Shown piece by piece: positions 5,546-6,209 of a DNA stretch of 6,209 nucleotides. Location: assembly GCA_025936595.1 (NCBI GenBank), contig JAICTB010000136.1, forward strand, positions 1-6,209, written 5' to 3'. The notes beneath the pieces were generated by a model. It was given only the letters and a program-made list of their open reading frames with translations. It made no database searches and was not told the origin of the DNA. The stretch comes from Thermoleophilia bacterium. Its GTDB lineage: Bacteria > Actinomycetota > Thermoleophilia > Gaiellales > Gaiellaceae. Both the position numbers and the translations under genes were made by a program. Positions within the stretch are counted from its first letter, which is position 1. Each line of letters starts with the position of its first letter.

Positions 5546-5564
5546 AACGGCGTTAGCTTGTCAA
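5536..5564 (-). promoter_or_regulatory. Promoter of the MBL-DoxX-epoxide hydrolase-AlkZ operon
   Basis: On the minus strand a perfect TTGACA (-35, 5564-5559) and TACCAT (-10, 5541-5536) are separated by exactly 17 bases. Operator copy 2 fills that spacer almost completely (15 of 17 bases), and operator copy 1 begins two bases past the -10. Transcription should begin near 5529-5530, giving a leader of roughly 30 bases before the MBL ATG. The -35 box also overlaps the Shine-Dalgarno of the opposing TetR gene (AAGGAGG, 5563-5569). The perfect -35 suggests a strong promoter that is kept off by the regulator. Confidence 0.75.
5543..5557. promoter_or_regulatory. TetR operator, copy 2
   Basis: GCTAACGGCGTTAGC is a perfect 15-bp palindrome, eight bases (CATGGTAG) from copy 1. 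The centres of the two are 23 bp apart, a little over two helical turns, so two dimers could sit on nearly the same face. It occupies the -35/-10 spacer of the MBL operon promoter and overlaps the -10 of the TetR promoter, so binding should block both. Confidence 0.85.
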
Positions 5565-5576
5565 GGAGGCGCAGGC

Positions 5577-6113
5577 GTGACAACGGAGTTGAGCCCGAGG
5601 GCCCGCGAGATCGTGGCGGTCGCGCGGCAACTGCTCGAAGAAAAAGGGCCGGCCGGCCTTTCGATGCGCAGGCTCGCGGACCGCGTCGGGATTCGGGCAT
5701 CCTCAATCTACAAGCATCTTCCGGACAAGCAGGCACTCGAGCACGCGATCGTCTCGACCGTCTTCGAAGAGCTCGCCGACGAGTTCGAAGCGGCTCTCGA
5801 GCACGCCGACCCGGTCGGGACCATGGTCGCGATCTATCGCCGCTACGCGAAGGACCACCCGCATCTCTACCGGCTCATGACCGAACAGCCACTGCAACGC
5901 GACCTGCTCGTGCCGGGAGTCGAAGAGCGGGCCAGCCTGCCGGCGCGGCTGCTGGTCGGCGACGACCCCGACGCCGGACGCGCACTCTGGGCCTTCGCGC
6001 ATGGAATGACGATCCTCGAGCTGAATGACCGCTTCCCACCGAGCGCCGACATCGACGCCGCCTGGCGGGCCGGCTTCGACGCGTTCCGCCGCTACGCCGA
6101 GAACGCGCAGTGA
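5577..6113 (+). CDS. TetR-family transcriptional regulator with WHG-type C-terminal domain
   Basis: A 178-residue repressor. The N-terminal helix-turn-helix spans residues about 8-54, with the typical ARQLLEEKG, LSMRRLADRVGIRASSIYKHLPDK order (split around residues 17-24 and 28-51; recognition helix near 39-47). The ligand/dimer domain follows and holds W138-A-F-A-H-G143 and ILELNDRF, the signature of the WHG-type C-terminal domain (TetR_C_33 style). The start is GTG at 5577, seven bases after AAGGAGG. It is divergent from the MBL operon and shares with it a two-operator region, so it most likely represses both directions and is released by a small molecule, possibly the compound that the operon handles. 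Its TGA overlaps the GTG of the next gene (GTGA). Family certain; ligand unknown. Confidence 0.95.
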   Translation: MTTELSPRAREIVAVARQLLEEKGPAGLSMRRLADRVGIRASSIYKHLPDKQALEHAIVSTVFEELADEFEAALEHADPVGTMVAIYRRYAKDHPHLYRLMTEQPLQRDLLVPGVEERASLPARLLVGDDPDAGRALWAFAHGMTILELNDRFPPSADIDAAWRAGFDAFRRYAENAQ

Positions 6114-6209
6114 GCATCGACGTCTTCCTCACGCAGTTCGTCGAATGGGCCGAACACCGCGACGACGTCCACGGCGTGCTGCTCGTCGGCTCGCGTGCTC
6201 GCACCGAAA
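6110..6209 (+). CDS. Nucleotidyltransferase, N-terminal part (aminoglycoside 6-adenylyltransferase-like), runs off the window
   Basis: Thirty-three codons from a GTG at 6110 that overlaps the TetR stop (GTGA), open to the window edge. The peptide shows an acidic helix (FVEWAEHRDD) followed by VHGVLLVGSRART, the hydrophobic strand and G-S motif that open the nucleotidyltransferase fold; the metal-binding D-x-D would come a few residues beyond the end. The W-A...V-x-x-V-x-L-x-G-S-R-A pattern resembles ANT(6)/AadK streptomycin adenylyltransferases, but other minimal nucleotidyltransferases share it. No separate ribosome site is visible, so it is probably translated by coupling from the TetR gene and regulated with it. 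Fold likely; substrate undetermined from so short a piece. Confidence 0.7.
   Translation, partial: MSIDVFLTQFVEWAEHRDDVHGVLLVGSRARTE

Overview
The window is GC-rich and tightly packed, with ATGA/GTGA/TTGA-type stop-start overlaps and GTG and TTG starts next to ATG. Together with the style of the integrase, the WHG-type TetR regulator and the winged-helix glycosylase-like protein, this points to a high-GC actinobacterium, possibly of the Thermoleophilia type. That placement is an inference from protein style and composition, not a proven taxonomy. The first ~600 bases are visibly less GC-rich and carry a gene fragment that looks more proteobacterial/rhizobial.

Left part (1-1802): a 151-residue N-terminal fragment of a CelD/BcsL-type GNAT acetyltransferase, cut short by a stop, is followed by a non-coding stretch. 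This ends in what looks like the 3' half of a tRNA (an anticodon-stem-like hairpin and a perfect T-arm, 608-654). Six bases further on, on the minus strand, ends a tyrosine recombinase gene. This is the classic arrangement of an integrase beside its tRNA-derived attachment site, but no 5' half of a tRNA is present on the left, so the site looks like an attP or a leftover repeat and not an intact attL. The gap 1803-2052 has no gene.

Right part (2053-6209): a divergent, TetR-controlled locus. On the minus strand, reading from 5496 down to 2053, lie an MBL-fold hydrolase, a 21-codon mini-ORF, a small four-helix DoxX-like membrane protein, an epoxide hydrolase, and an AlkZ/HTH_42-type protein that overlaps the hydrolase stop. 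On the plus strand are a TetR regulator and, overlapping its stop, the start of a nucleotidyltransferase that runs off the window. The 80-base space between the two units holds two 15-bp perfect palindromes placed on back-to-back promoters; one fills the spacer between the -35 and -10 of the MBL promoter.

Working together (inference): the regulator probably represses both its own unit and the MBL-to-AlkZ unit until it binds a ligand. Pairing an epoxide-opening enzyme with a relative of a DNA glycosylase that repairs bulky alkyl adducts suggests an inducible defence against a reactive electrophile, for example an epoxide-bearing natural product: one enzyme would destroy the compound and the other would repair its DNA lesions. 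The partial nucleotidyltransferase, which resembles aminoglycoside 6-adenylyltransferases, fits a resistance theme. This is the most interesting hypothesis in the window and is not proven by sequence.
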